Of a DNA stretch of 64,000 nt, positions 25,266 to 36,000 are shown piece after piece (positions within the stretch are counted from its first letter, which is position 1; each line of letters begins with the position of its first letter). The DNA lies in NCBI RefSeq assembly GCF_027887165.1, contig NC_077233.1, positions 229,176,872 to 229,240,871 on the forward strand. Direction: 5' to 3'. The stretch comes from Monodelphis domestica. Its lineage: Eukaryota > Chordata > Mammalia > Didelphimorphia > Didelphidae. The translations under genes were made by a program, and so were the position numbers. The notes under the pieces were generated by a model. It was not told the origin of the DNA, made no database searches, and saw only the letters and a list, made by a program, of their open reading frames with translations.

Positions 25266-27822
25266 CTTTGGCTGACAGGTCTGTAGTATTATGGATTCAT
25301 GCCAACTCAGGGGAGAATTCTATGGTTTCTCTAAGGGGATTCAGGCACTGGAAATTTTAATAAGAATCCAAAACTTATCATTTGGCACAACTTGGATGAT
25401 CTTTAAATGTGATTTCCAAGTTGTATGAAAAATAACACCAAAATAGGCAGGTATATATTTAAAATAATGTGTTTTATACTGGATTTATCAGTGATGGCAA
25501 TGGGAAATCCTGGGTCTAGGAATCTGTTTAAAGGGGAGGAGAAAAAAATCATGTGTACTTGTGATTTTTGTCATTATACTTTAATAATTTGGGGTGCTGA
25601 ATATTATTTGTTCTCTTTTCAAATATTCCTTTTAAAGAAACGGGTTGTTAGATTTAACCCAGATCTGTAACAATTTTGTTTCAATTGAGTATATCATTAA
25701 ATGACTATTATTACAAAGTAGCTAAATCCTGAGGCTTATTGGCTCTTAAATTCCAGAAGCTCCAAGACAATGGTTTTAATTTTAAACACTAAGCTCTTCC
25801 ACAGGCAAATCATCAAAAAGATCCAGATCAAAAGGTGTGTTCTGGTTCAAACTGCATAGATTGACATGTGACATCTATGAGTGTCCCATAGTTTGCTTCG
25901 TTTCACAGACAACCAAACTCTGCTACCTGTAATAAAGAAAAAGCTGCTAACTGAAAAAGATAGTTTATAAACACTGAAGATGTAGGGTATAGGTCACGTA
26001 TGCACTCAGAAGGAAAGATATAGATATAGTTATAAATACCCTTCCTTATACATTTATCCTTAGAAAAAAAGAACTGAAGGCTCCAGTTTTCAAAACGGAC
26101 ACATTTAGTTACACTTAGTTGTTTTTAGTATTATTGCCAAAGAGGTGTTTTAATCTATGAGCATGCCTTCAACTTATAAACCATTTTGTTTTTAAACCAT
26201 TACTTTCTGTTTTAGTAACAACTCTAAGACAGAAGGGCAAGGGAAAAGCAAACATGACTTGCCCAGGGTCACACAGTTAAGAAGTATCTGAGGTCATATT
26301 GCAGCCCAGGTCCTCCCAATTCCATACCTGATGCTCCACTGAGCCACCTACCTGTCTCTACTGTAGGGCACTTTTAAAGAACAAACATTGCCAAAATTTT
26401 TTCTTATGAATATACTTTGCCAGTGAATCTCAAAAGAAGAATCAGAAAAATAGATCATGTAAAGTATAGATTTAATTGACCCTTTCTTTCCAGCCTTGAT
26501 ACAAAGTGCAATTATCTAGGTAAATGCAACACTTCATAAAAATTATTATTTGTGAAAAGGGGGGAAACTACAACCCTTCACAGTTTTTCCATGTACAAAA
26601 TAACTAACATACATACTTAGAATCCAAAATTTCATGATACTAAATTTCAAATTTATAAGTGCAGGATGGTTCATATGCCAATGTTAACTATTGTAGCAAG
26701 TCTATACAATATATATGGAACAAAACAAACTCTACCCTGAAATCCTTAACTGATTCCCCTTCATTTCCATTTTAGTTTCCACACATCCATTTCCTTGGCT
26801 GATTTTCACTTTTATTCATAAAAGCACTAAAAGGGTTAGAATTTTCATTATGTGCATTTATTCATCTCAAAAGAGTATTTTAAGTCAACATTCTAAGGTC
26901 CTCCCTGAACAATCTGATGGTACTAGATAATTTCTCAGTATGGAGAAATTATTGGTAAAAATTTAAGAGCAATTATAATGAAAATAACTTTATATCGGAG
27001 AATCATATTTAAATATCTAGTACTTGAAACCAGTAACAATTGTCCCCATGATATTTCAGCTCTGAAAGCAAGTTCACAGCAAAAGAAACATCTGTTGAGT
27101 TTTTTGTTTTGTTTTTTGCTTTACAGCTATACTTCTAAATTTGCCTCATAAAACAAGAACTGCTTAATCGTTTTTATAAGTTTGGAAATAAACTTTTCAC
27201 TATGAAAACATGTATTACAAACATATGCATGCAACTATTATAAGTATTAGGAAGCAAACTAGATTTACTCATAACTACTAATTGCTAAGTCACTATTTAT
27301 CTATCACCTGTCATTTCTATTCATAGTTCTCTGCCTTTTCCTGTTTATCCTTAAGTATTCTTTCTAGAGCAGTTATAGATATAGCACTTAATATTTAGAG
27401 GGTTTTTTTTAATCAATCCCTAGCAATGATTATGGTTTTGCAATTTAAGAAGTATCTATCCCAACTTTTTCTGGTCTACGATAATCACCTAACAATGAAA
27501 ATGGAATATCTAAGGACTAAAGAAATACAGAATTCAAATTTAAAAAAATTATTATAAACTAAATGCCAAAGATCCACATATTTCTCCAGAGTAGCTTCAT
27601 CATTTAGGGAACAAACTTTTTCTGAAAATTATTTTGTGTGTTTTAGTGAGGAATTCAAAACTATACCTGAGTACAAATCCTATTAGTAAAAATTAATTAC
27701 TTTTACCCCATCCCTGGTGCAACAAGGATAAAAAAAAAACATGTCATAAAACAGTGATGTAACATGACATATCTTATTACACCAACAACTTAAAATTTTT
27801 AAAAAGATAAAATGTTGTATAC
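25266..27822. other. METTL9 intron 1, mostly unassigned
   Basis: AT-rich; apart from one antisense SINE (26185-26360) I see nothing with element or gene structure. Confidence 0.55.
26185..26360 (-). mobile_element. Marsupial SINE, antisense, old
   Basis: 'aaccattactttctgtttta', 'gacttgcccagggtcacaca', 'ccactgagccacctacctgt'; heavily mutated. Confidence 0.8.
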
Positions 27823-27991
27823 CTGACATTTATCGGTAATATCTCTGGAAGGCTTCCAAGAGTCTAGGACTCTTCTAAAATGGGTGATGTTAACAATATT
27901 GGCAAATCTCAAATATTTTAGTCCTAACTTAAGACTTCCATAATCAGTGAAAGAGCAATTGATCATGTTCAATCTACAATATACCATAAAC
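27823..27991 (-). other. Exon-like open segment in METTL9 intron 1
   Basis: On the METTL9 strand a 169-nt segment is bounded by an acceptor-like 'acatttttcag|G' and a donor-like CAG|GTATAC. One frame is open across it; the first ATG is at 27987 (weak context) and the 55 codons begin MVYCRLNMINCSFTDYGSLK and end ITDKCQ exactly at the donor in phase 0, which is the phase of METTL9 exon 2. Spliced after exon 1 instead, exon 1's frame would hit a TAG within six codons. I recognise no domain. It may be chance, a poison exon or an alternative 5' exon. Confidence 0.3.
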
Positions 27992-28750
27992 CTGAAAAAT
28001 GTACTTTGATAGAATTCTTTTAAGAGGCCTTATTGAAATAACTTCTTTGGTCTCTCACACTGCCTCTGGCAAATACATATAATAAAGTTTAAATGAGTTT
28101 CTCATTTTTCCAGAGAAGACTGAAGGATATTATCCGAAATCCTTTACACATTTTAGAGCATATACAGTACAAAGGCGTCAGCAGAGTAACTGGTGTGTTC
28201 GGTGGCTCATACCATAACGCTGAAATTTCTTTGAACACTGTGTTTTCAGCTCTTCAAGAATTATAACCTAAACCATACTACAAGAAGAAAAGGAAACCAG
28301 GCTGGATAGAATTCGGTTTTTAGTTTTCTTGAAATTTGTCTATAGTACCAGGTGTGTTCCTTTCCACATCACTGGCCCTGAAGTTCCAATCCTGCAACCT
28401 GATAGTAGAGAAGCCAAGCTTTTGAATATTTAGGTCCCCAAAGTGAATAGGTGGCAAATCTCTAACAATAAACTCACCAGGGACAGAACAATACCACCTA
28501 CTCCCTCTTCTCAGCCTTGAAAACCAGACTTGGGCATTGATAGTGGTGGGGGCTCTGAAGCATTAGTAGTTCTGAGTTGAGTGGGGAGTGTGTATGCGTT
28601 TTTGTATGCGGGGTGGGGGAAGTGGGGCAAGCTAGGATAGGGAACAGAGGAGAGGTGGGAGAAGAGAAGAAAAGGCCATTTTTCTTCTTCTACACATTGT
28701 AAACGATTCCAGTCAGCGAAGCACCCACTTTCTTCCTTAACAAAAGGTCC
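27992..28750. other. METTL9 intron 1 near promoter, unassigned
   Basis: Ordinary-looking intron with rising GC toward 28500; no repeat or ORF supported. Confidence 0.5.
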
Positions 28751-28859
28751 CCTCCTCTCAGGGAGTCTGGGGCTGAGAAGAAGGGTCAGATCTGGGCAAA
28801 AAAAGAGTTTTGGGAGGGGGAGAGACGAGGGAGAGAAACGGGGAAGGAGGAGAAATTGT

Positions 28860-29150
28860 GTGTATGGGGGTGCTACTGCAAGTGGAGGGCGTCCGAGTTT
28901 TGGGAGGGGAAGCAGAGTGTGTGGGGGTGGGGGGTGGGGAGTTGTGTGTAGGTGTGGGAATGCTGCAAATGGAGGGAGGGTTCTGGGTTTGGGGAAGGAA
29001 GGGGTGCAGTATGTGTATGGAGGGGGGGCTGCAAGTGGGGGCGTCCGAGTTTTGGGAGGGGGAGCCGTGTGCGGGTGAATGAAAGTGCTGCAAGTGGTCA
29101 GAGGTTTTTTTGGGGGGGTGGGGAAGGCAATAGTGTGAGTGAGTAAGTGT
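28860..29150. repeat. G-rich imperfect minisatellite
   Basis: Irregular units begin near 28876, 28963, 29028 and 29088, each with a 'ctgcaagtgg'-like start. The block 'gcgtccgagttttgggaggg' occurs twice (from about 28889 and 29041). The plus strand is rich in GGGG runs and the METTL9 sense strand is C-rich. It begins about 370 bp into intron 1. The Pro/Ser-rich open frames across it are by-products of the repeat. Confidence 0.8.
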
Positions 29151-29521
29151 GTGTGTATGTATGCTTGGAGAGGGAGGAGTACGGCAAAGGGTGGGGGTGG
29201 GGGGGCGTCCGGTATTCCATTGGGAAGTCTAGAATCAGCTCGTAAAACTTTCTGGGGAGGGGGAGAGCGACTGGAGGGGAAAGGGCCCGCCCCCTTCTCC
29301 AGCCCGCGGCTTCCTTAGCTAGGCTGGGGGAGGGGGGACAGCAAGGTTGAACTTGACCGGGTGCCCCCTCCCCAGCCCCAGCTCTCACAATGGCAGCGTC
29401 CCCCTTCCCAGTCTCTGTCCCTGGCCGGAACACAAGCACACACATCGCCCCCCACCCCCACCCCACACACCCCAGGACGGCCGCACGGGCCGGGCCGGGG
29501 TCCCGGAGAGCCCCTCCCCAC

Positions 29522-29701
29522 CTGGTGGTTGTCCTTCCTGCTGCCCGCGGCGGCCGGCTCCCCGGGGCCGCCACTCATCATGTTCATGTAGAGGGAGCGG
29601 GCAAGAGGACTCCGCAGGGACGGGCCGGTGCCCGTCCACATCCTCCTCGCCAGCCACAGCGAGACCAGGGTGAAGCCCAGCCAGCCCAGAAACAGTCTCA
29701 T
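29522..29701 (-). CDS. METTL9: METTL9 exon 1 (start codon and N-terminal hydrophobic segment)
   Basis: The 60 coding codons run from the ATG at 29701 to CAG|GTGGGG (donor at 29521-29520), ending in KDNHQ, which joins W61 of exon 2 in phase 0. The product starts MRLFLGWLGFTLVSLWLARR, a hydrophobic leader/anchor that fits a protein of the secretory or membrane compartment, followed by LRSPLARSLYMNMMSGG and an Ala/Gly linker. This is the conserved METTL9 N-terminus. The ATG is the first in-frame AUG: the frame stays open upstream to about 30160 but contains no ATG there. Kozak context is weak (C at -3, A at +4), and a stronger upstream AUG precedes it (see the uORF). Confidence 0.95.
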
Positions 29702-29741
29702 GGGGGGCCGCGAGGCGGCGGGGTCGGGGTGGCTCCGCGGC

Positions 29742-29873
29742 TCAGCCCCGCCGAGAAGGAGGCGAGGAAGAGGAGAAGGAGGCGCCGCCGCCGCTGCTGC
29801 CGCTGCCACTGCTGCCGCTGCCGCCGTCGCTGCCCCCGCCGCCGCCGCTGCCCGCCGCGGCGACTCTCTCCAT
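29742..29873 (-). CDS. uORF in METTL9 5' leader, Gly/Ser-rich
   Basis: A 43-codon open frame with ATG at 29873 in strong context (G at -3, G at +4) begins MERVAAAGSGGGGG, continues through Gly/Ser repeats and ends SRRG, 40 nt before the METTL9 AUG and in a different frame. If the transcription start lies upstream, scanning ribosomes would meet it first, so it could damp METTL9 translation. Its low-complexity product comes from the trinucleotide repeat beneath it, and I do not claim a functional peptide. Confidence 0.5.
   Translation of the reverse strand: MERVAAAGSGGGGGSDGGSGSSGSGSSGGGASFSSSSPPSRRG
29781..29870. repeat. GCC/GCT trinucleotide tract in METTL9 leader
   Basis: Interrupted triplets, 'cgccgccgccgctgctgccg' and onward, within the 5' leader. 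On the METTL9 strand it reads GGC/AGC. Interruptions (CAC, GTC, CCC) should limit instability. Confidence 0.85.
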
Positions 29874-30520
29874 CGCGCCCAACTTACCCATCCAGCCCCT
29901 CCGAGGCTCTGGTGGGGGGTGGGGAGAAGCGGCCGGCAAACACACCAGCACGCCTCCCCCTCCCCCTTCTCTCGGTCCCCCCCGCACCTCTTCCCTCCTG
30001 CCGGCGGAACGTAGTTTCCGGCACTAGCAGTTTCCACCCGACATGCATTTCTAGAGGCACACGGTGGCTTCCCAGTTGTGGTGGCTGGACTCGTTATGTC
30101 TCGGGCTTTTGGCCGGACGCGGACAACGCGCGCGCGCGCCAAGAACGCCACCTCAGCCAATCAGCTCGTGCGGGCTCGTGCGCGGAGGCGAAGGGAACGC
30201 GCTTGCTTGCCCATAGGGGCCCTGCTTTTAGCCCGCTTCGACCCATTGTGTCTGGGCCATAAGCACGCCTGCCTGTCCTTTTTCTCTGTGCCCTGGACAC
30301 AATGGGCCCTAGCGTTCTTAACATTGGCTTGTCGGCTTCAGGAAGGCACACGTTGTCCTCAAGGCCTGTTCACTTCTCGGCGGCTATGTAAGCTTCCGAT
30401 CCCTCAGTAACCAGGAGCCGGGACAAGGGCAGGAGAACCACCCTTATTTCCCCCTTCACGGCCCATGCTGGCTCCGGGATTTTAGACATTGATCTGTTTG
30501 TTATTGGGACCGCGCTTTTC

Positions 30521-31085
30521 CGCTTACCCTTTTCTCGTTCAACTGTCCTTGGGCTAGTCACCTGTTTCTATTCATTGTTTCTTGGATTTTGCAGGCCGGC
30601 TGCCAAACAAAGCAGAACTTTCCCGGCCTCTCAGAGTACCCTTAGGTCGGCACCTGAGTTACAGGACTGGCACATGGGACGGTGGCACTACTGCCCTCAC
30701 CTGTCTCTTCCACAACGTTTCATGGAAGTTGTCCACGGCTTGGAAACGGGATCCTAGAGCAGCTAAGCACTGCATTTACAAAGATCAGTTCTTCCCCACT
30801 TAAAGCCTAAAACTGTTCTCCAAACTGGAGAACCTCGCATTGTGTACTGCTTTTCCAGGTAGTAAATCTGTCAGGGCTCTTGAGGATAAAGCCGGGAAAC
30901 CAGAGTGCTTTGACGCTTGTCACTTGAATCCACTTACCAGGTTGCGTGTGTGAAGTGATCTTGCGTACTTATTTGTGTCCCTCTTTAATTGTTGTTTAAC
31001 AAGCAATAGTACTGATTTCCCAAACAGACTGCAAGGTGTTTTAGTTTCTAAAATCAGGAAAACCCAGCATGAAATATGTTAGTAT
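30521..31085. other. Intergenic flank upstream of METTL9
   Basis: GC content falls back. Two short plus-strand open frames near 30575-30803 overlap each other and resemble no family. Confidence 0.5.
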
Positions 31086-31215
31086 TAAGTTAGTATTAGT
31101 CACTGACCCTGGGAAAATTACTTAACTCCAATTATCTAGCCCTTTACCACTCTTCTCACTTGGAGCTAATACTAAATATGGATTCTAAGACAGAAGGTAA
31201 AGATTTTAATTAATA
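31085..31215 (+). mobile_element. Marsupial SINE, 5'-truncated
   Basis: Begins within the core ('tgaccctgggaaaattactt') and ends 'aagacagaaggtaaagattt' plus AT-rich tail, abutting the L1 5' end. Confidence 0.75.
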
Positions 31216-32283
31216 AATAAATGGAATATAGAGCCAAGATGGTGGAGAAAAATTGAAGTGGTGAAAACTCCCATAACTACAGGATTTAACAGACCTGGCT
31301 GTCCTAGATAGGAGGCCCTCTATATTATGAAGTAAATGGTTTCAATGCACCACTGGGGAAAAAAAAAGTTTCAGCATTGGTTGCTGGGAGAAAAAAAAAA
31401 GAGAGATCCTTAGATGGTTGTGGAAGAAAAGGAGGGTTAATAGGGAGGGTTAATCTCATATTCAGCCATTAATTAGAAGAAATTTCCTCCTCTCGGTTCT
31501 CCCCATTTTAGATGAGCATTATGATGTCCCCAGACCACAGAGATGGAGCTACCTTGGAGGAGATGCCAATTAAAGAAAAGCCCCTTTTCCCAAAGTAAAG
31601 GAGTGAGGCCTCAATACCAAAAATGAGTAAACCAAAAAAATAAAGAAGTTATGATGCCAGAAATGACTAAGACACAAACCCAGAAGAAAATAACAAAGGC
31701 ACCTACCATCAAAGTCTCATAGAAAAATACAGCTTGCCCACAAGATTGATTAGAATTCCTAAAATAAATGATTCAAGAGTTTTTAAATGAAAAATAAAAG
31801 CAAAAAAAGGATAAAATTGGAAAAGATAGAGCTATGGAAGAAAATTTTTGAAAAACAATTATAGCTTACCGAAAGAGGTATAAAACCTTAATCAAGTAGC
31901 AGATCCCCCTAAAAAGTAGAATGTTTCAAATGGAAGTTAATGACTCTAAGAGACAGAAAATATTGAAAAAGACTGAAAAATAAATAATTCATAAAAATTC
32001 GTATTGGGCAAATGGAAGTTAATGATTCCATGAGACATAAGGAAACAAAGAAAAAGATTAAAAATTAGAAGAAAATGTTAGCTCATTTTTTTAAATTGTC
32101 TTGGAAAACAGGTTTGTTTGTTTTTTAAGAATCTTGTGAATCAATGGACTACCTGAAACCCTACCCCCCAAAAAAGAGCCTGTATATCATATTTCAAGAA
32201 ATCATAATAGAAAACTAGCCAGACAAATAAAGTAAAATGAAAATAGAAAGAATCCAATAGTCATTTACAAAAGAAAACTCCCA

Positions 32284-32502
32284 TACGACTGAGGAGAGAC
32301 TCTAAATGAACACTCTAATGCAAATACCAACAACATGGAAATGGATTCGAACCAAGAACACATGTGATACCCAGTGGAATCATGCATCGGCTACGGGAGA
32401 GGTGGTGGGAAGGGGTGGGAGGAAAAGAAAATGATCTTTGTTTCCAATGAATAATGTTTGGAAATGACCAAATAAAATAATGTTTAAAGTGGAAAAAAAA
32501 AG
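32284..32502 (+). mobile_element. Very short 5'-truncated L1 nested in older L1
   Basis: Only the last ~200 bp of the L1 3'UTR ('gtgatacccagtggaatcat', 'aataatgtttggaaatgacc') plus poly(A). Identical 14-bp target-site duplication aaagaaaactccca at 32270-32283 and 32503-32516. Confidence 0.93.
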
Positions 32503-35500
32503 AAAGAAAACTCCCAGTAATGTCACTGCCAAAATCCAGAGCTCTCAGGTCAAAGAAAAAAATATTGTAAATACCCAGAAAGAATTCAAGAACCACATTC
32601 AGGATTACACAAGTTTTAGCAACTACCATTTTAAAAGTGTAGAGAATATGGAATTAAATATTCCAAAAAGCAAAACAGATAAGCCTATAAAACAAGAAAA
32701 ACAGAGTATAATGTTACAAAGGGAAAAAAATTGATCTTCAAAGAAGTAAAAGACTTCCAAGAATTCCTTTAAAAAAGACCAGAATACATTAGTGATTTTG
32801 AAATAATAATGGAGGAGTCAAGAAAAACATAAAAAGGTAAAAACAAATAAATAATTGGAAGGGACTTTAAAAGGACAAAATATTTACATTCTAATGGGGG
32901 AGAGTACAACAAGGGTTCTTTCAAAACCTTACCTTTATCAAGAGTCATGAAATCAAATGAGACAGAGGGCCTAGGAATAGTTTTGTTATGTTTTGACATT
33001 GTTGAAAGAAGAAAAAGAGTAATGAAGGATACACTGTGGGAGAAAAGGGGAGGAAGCTTGGAAAACTTATATAATTGGAATGCTCAGGTAGAAGTTTATA
33101 CAAAAGTGGAAGAGGCATAGGGAAAATAGGTATCACTTGAACTCCACATTCAATAGAACTAGTCATAAAAAGAGGATACACACACATTTATATCAAAGTT
33201 TTGTATAGAAGTACATTCAACTCAGCATAGATATGAGAAGAAGCAGAAAGAAAGGAAAGTGAGGACATAAGAGGGAGGATAGGTAGGTTCAAGAAATGAT
33301 GAATCATAATCAGAATAAACCTAAGCTTGGAGAGGGAGTCATGCATGGGCGTTAAAAGGAAAGAAGGAAAGGGTAAAAATCTATAATAAAGAAGGGGTAG
33401 CTAGCAAAGAAAGAAGTAAAAGAGAATAGAATGGAGGGAAATACACAATTAACTGCCATGATTATGAATGTGAATAGGATAATAGAGGAAGGCATAATGG
33501 ATTAAAAAGCAGAATATAACAATATGTTATTTACAAGAAGCACACTTGAAACAAAGATTCACATGGAATTAGGATAAGAAGCTGAAGCAAAACCTATTAT
33601 GGTGAAGTTGAACTGAAAAAAGAAGAGGTAGCACTTATGTTCAGGATAGGCAACAGCAAAAACAATCTTTAAAAGAGAAAAATAGGGAAACAGTATTTTG
33701 CTGGAATTCAATATTTAAGACATATACACTAAATGGCATAACATCTAAATGCATAAAGGAAAAAACTAGTAAAATTATAATAGTGAAATCCTCAACATGC
33801 CAATCTTCAGAGCTAAACAATTCTAACTAAAAATAAGCAAAAACAATTCGAATAGAATTTTAGAGAAGTTAAATATGACAAATATCTGTCAATTTTTTAA
33901 TGAGAAGAGAAAGAGTTCTAACGGTTTCTCAGTCATGGCAACTTTACAAACCTCAAATATACATTAAAACATAGAGTTACCAAAAATGCAGAAATGCAAC
34001 AATATTTTAAAACATTCTTTAATGATGTAAAGGTTTACATGATACAAGATTCAACAAAAGGTCATTAAAGTATTAAAAATTAACTAGAAACTAACAGTCT
34101 TAAAAATTTGAACCAAAGAACAAATCCTAGGAACAATAGTTGTTCAATTAAAGATAATGCCAATGATGAGACAACATACGAAAAATTTTGGAGTACAGTC
34201 AAAACAGTACGTAGAACATATATATCTTAACACTATTATCAAAAAAGAGAGAAAAATAACAGATGGATGAATTGAGCATACAATCAGGAAAAAAAATAGG
34301 AAAACAACAAATATTTTTTTAAAATTCAACACCAAAATGGAAATATTGAAAGTGAAGAAATAGATTAATAAATCATAAAGCCAAAAAACTCAAAATAAAT
34401 GAATAAAATTAAGATGGGGGAACAATAAAATAGATAAACAATTGGTTAATTTAACTTAAAAGAAGGGAAGATCAAATCATTAGTATCAAAAATAAAAAAG
34501 AATCCCTACAAATGAAGAAAAAATAAAGGATTTTATTGGAAATTATTTTGCTCAACTATATGTCAATAAAGCTGACAACAAATGAAATAAGGTGAATACT
34601 TATACAAAATATAAAATAACCAGAGTAATAGAACAAGAAATCAATATTTAAATGACTCATTCTCATTGGAAAAAAAATAACAACCCATAAATCAAATCCC
34701 AAAGAAAAAGTAACCTTGGATCAGATGGATTCACAAAAGAATTCTGTCAAACATTCAAAAAATAATTCTAATATTACACAAACTGTAAAAATACCAAATG
34801 ATGTATCCTACCAGATTCCCTTTATGATACAAGTATGGTCCTGACCTAATCTGTGGAAAGTCAAAACAGAAAAAACCCAAAAACTATCAACCTAAACACG
34901 GATGGCAAAAAATGTAGAAATATATATTAACAAAGAGGCCAAAGTAATATATTACAAAGATTAACATTATGAACAGGCTGGATTATGCCAAGAACTCAGG
35001 TCTGGTATAACATTAGGAAAACAAACATTATTGACCATAACAAAAATAACAAAAAACATAATTATATCAATAGATGCAAAAAATTTTTTTCAACAAAATG
35101 CAATGTCATTTGTTTTTTAAAAAGCTTAGAAATATAAGAATAAATAGATCTTCCATTAACATGAAAAGTAGTATAACCAAGAGACAGAATTATATATAAC
35201 AGAGAGAAACTGTTTTCTATTTTTTCTATTAAGATTGTCTTAATATTAAGTCTTTTCTATTAAGATTGGAGTGAAGTAAAGCTGTTCTTTTCAACAATTC
35301 TCTGTGAAATAAGAGCTGGAAATGATAGTTATAGCAATAAAATAAGAAAAAAGGGATAAGCATAGATAAAAAAGGAATAAAATTATTACTTCACAAATGA
35401 TATGATGATATCCTTAGAATACCCTAATGAGTCAATTAAAAAGATAATTGAAATAACTTTACAAAAGTTGCAGAATGTAGAATAAATTCACATAAATCAT

Positions 35501-35814
35501 CATCTTTTGTATATAATACCAATAAAATTCAGCAGGAAGAAATAAAAGGAGAATACATTTACATCTCTTAGAAAATAACTACAGGATGCATAAAATACTT
35601 GGGAGTGTACCTACCAAGACACACAAAGGAACAATATGAATATAACTACAGAACAATCTTTATAGATAGAAAACAGACAAATAATTAGAGAAAAATGAAT
35701 TGCTTATTGAAAGGTTGAGCCAATATAATAAAAAATACTACTTAAATTAATGTATTCAGTGTCAAACCAAACAACCAAAGGATTATTTTCTAGAACTAGG
35801 ATAAAAAAATAATT

Positions 35815-36000
35815 GGGGGCAGCTAGATGGCTCAGTGGATTGAGAGCCGGCCTAGAAATGGGAGATACAGGATTTAAATCTGGTTGCAGACACTTCCTAG
35901 CTGTGTGAACTTGAACCCCCATTGCCTAGCTCTTACCACTCTTCTGCCTTGGAACCACTACATAGTATTGATTCTAAGACAGAAGGTAAGGGGTTTAAAA
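35815..36000 (+). mobile_element. Marsupial SINE nested in L1
   Basis: 'gggggcagctagatggctca' start, shortened core, 'aagacagaaggtaaggggtt' end with A-rich tail; short A-rich duplication on both sides. Confidence 0.88.

Larger units (their letters stand above)
29270..30520 (-). promoter_or_regulatory. METTL9: CpG-island promoter of METTL9
   Basis: A CpG-dense, GC-rich block spans exon 1 and about 800 bp upstream, in sharp contrast to the AT-rich surroundings. It holds a CCAAT box (30157-30161, plus orientation), a (CG)6 tract at 30127-30138 and an ETS-type CCGGAA on the METTL9 strand near 30012-30018. No TATA box is evident, typical of a broad housekeeping promoter. The transcription start cannot be placed from sequence. 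The CCAAT orientation and CpG span also allow divergent transcription toward 30.5 kb. Confidence 0.8.

Noticed and set aside
28758..29093. Pro/Ser-rich minus-strand ORF
   Set aside because: Product of the G-rich minisatellite; no splice, start or family support.
29390..30262. 290-codon plus-strand ORF over the CpG island
   Set aside because: Antisense to METTL9 exon 1, low-complexity Arg/Pro-rich, explained by GC-rich stop-poor DNA.
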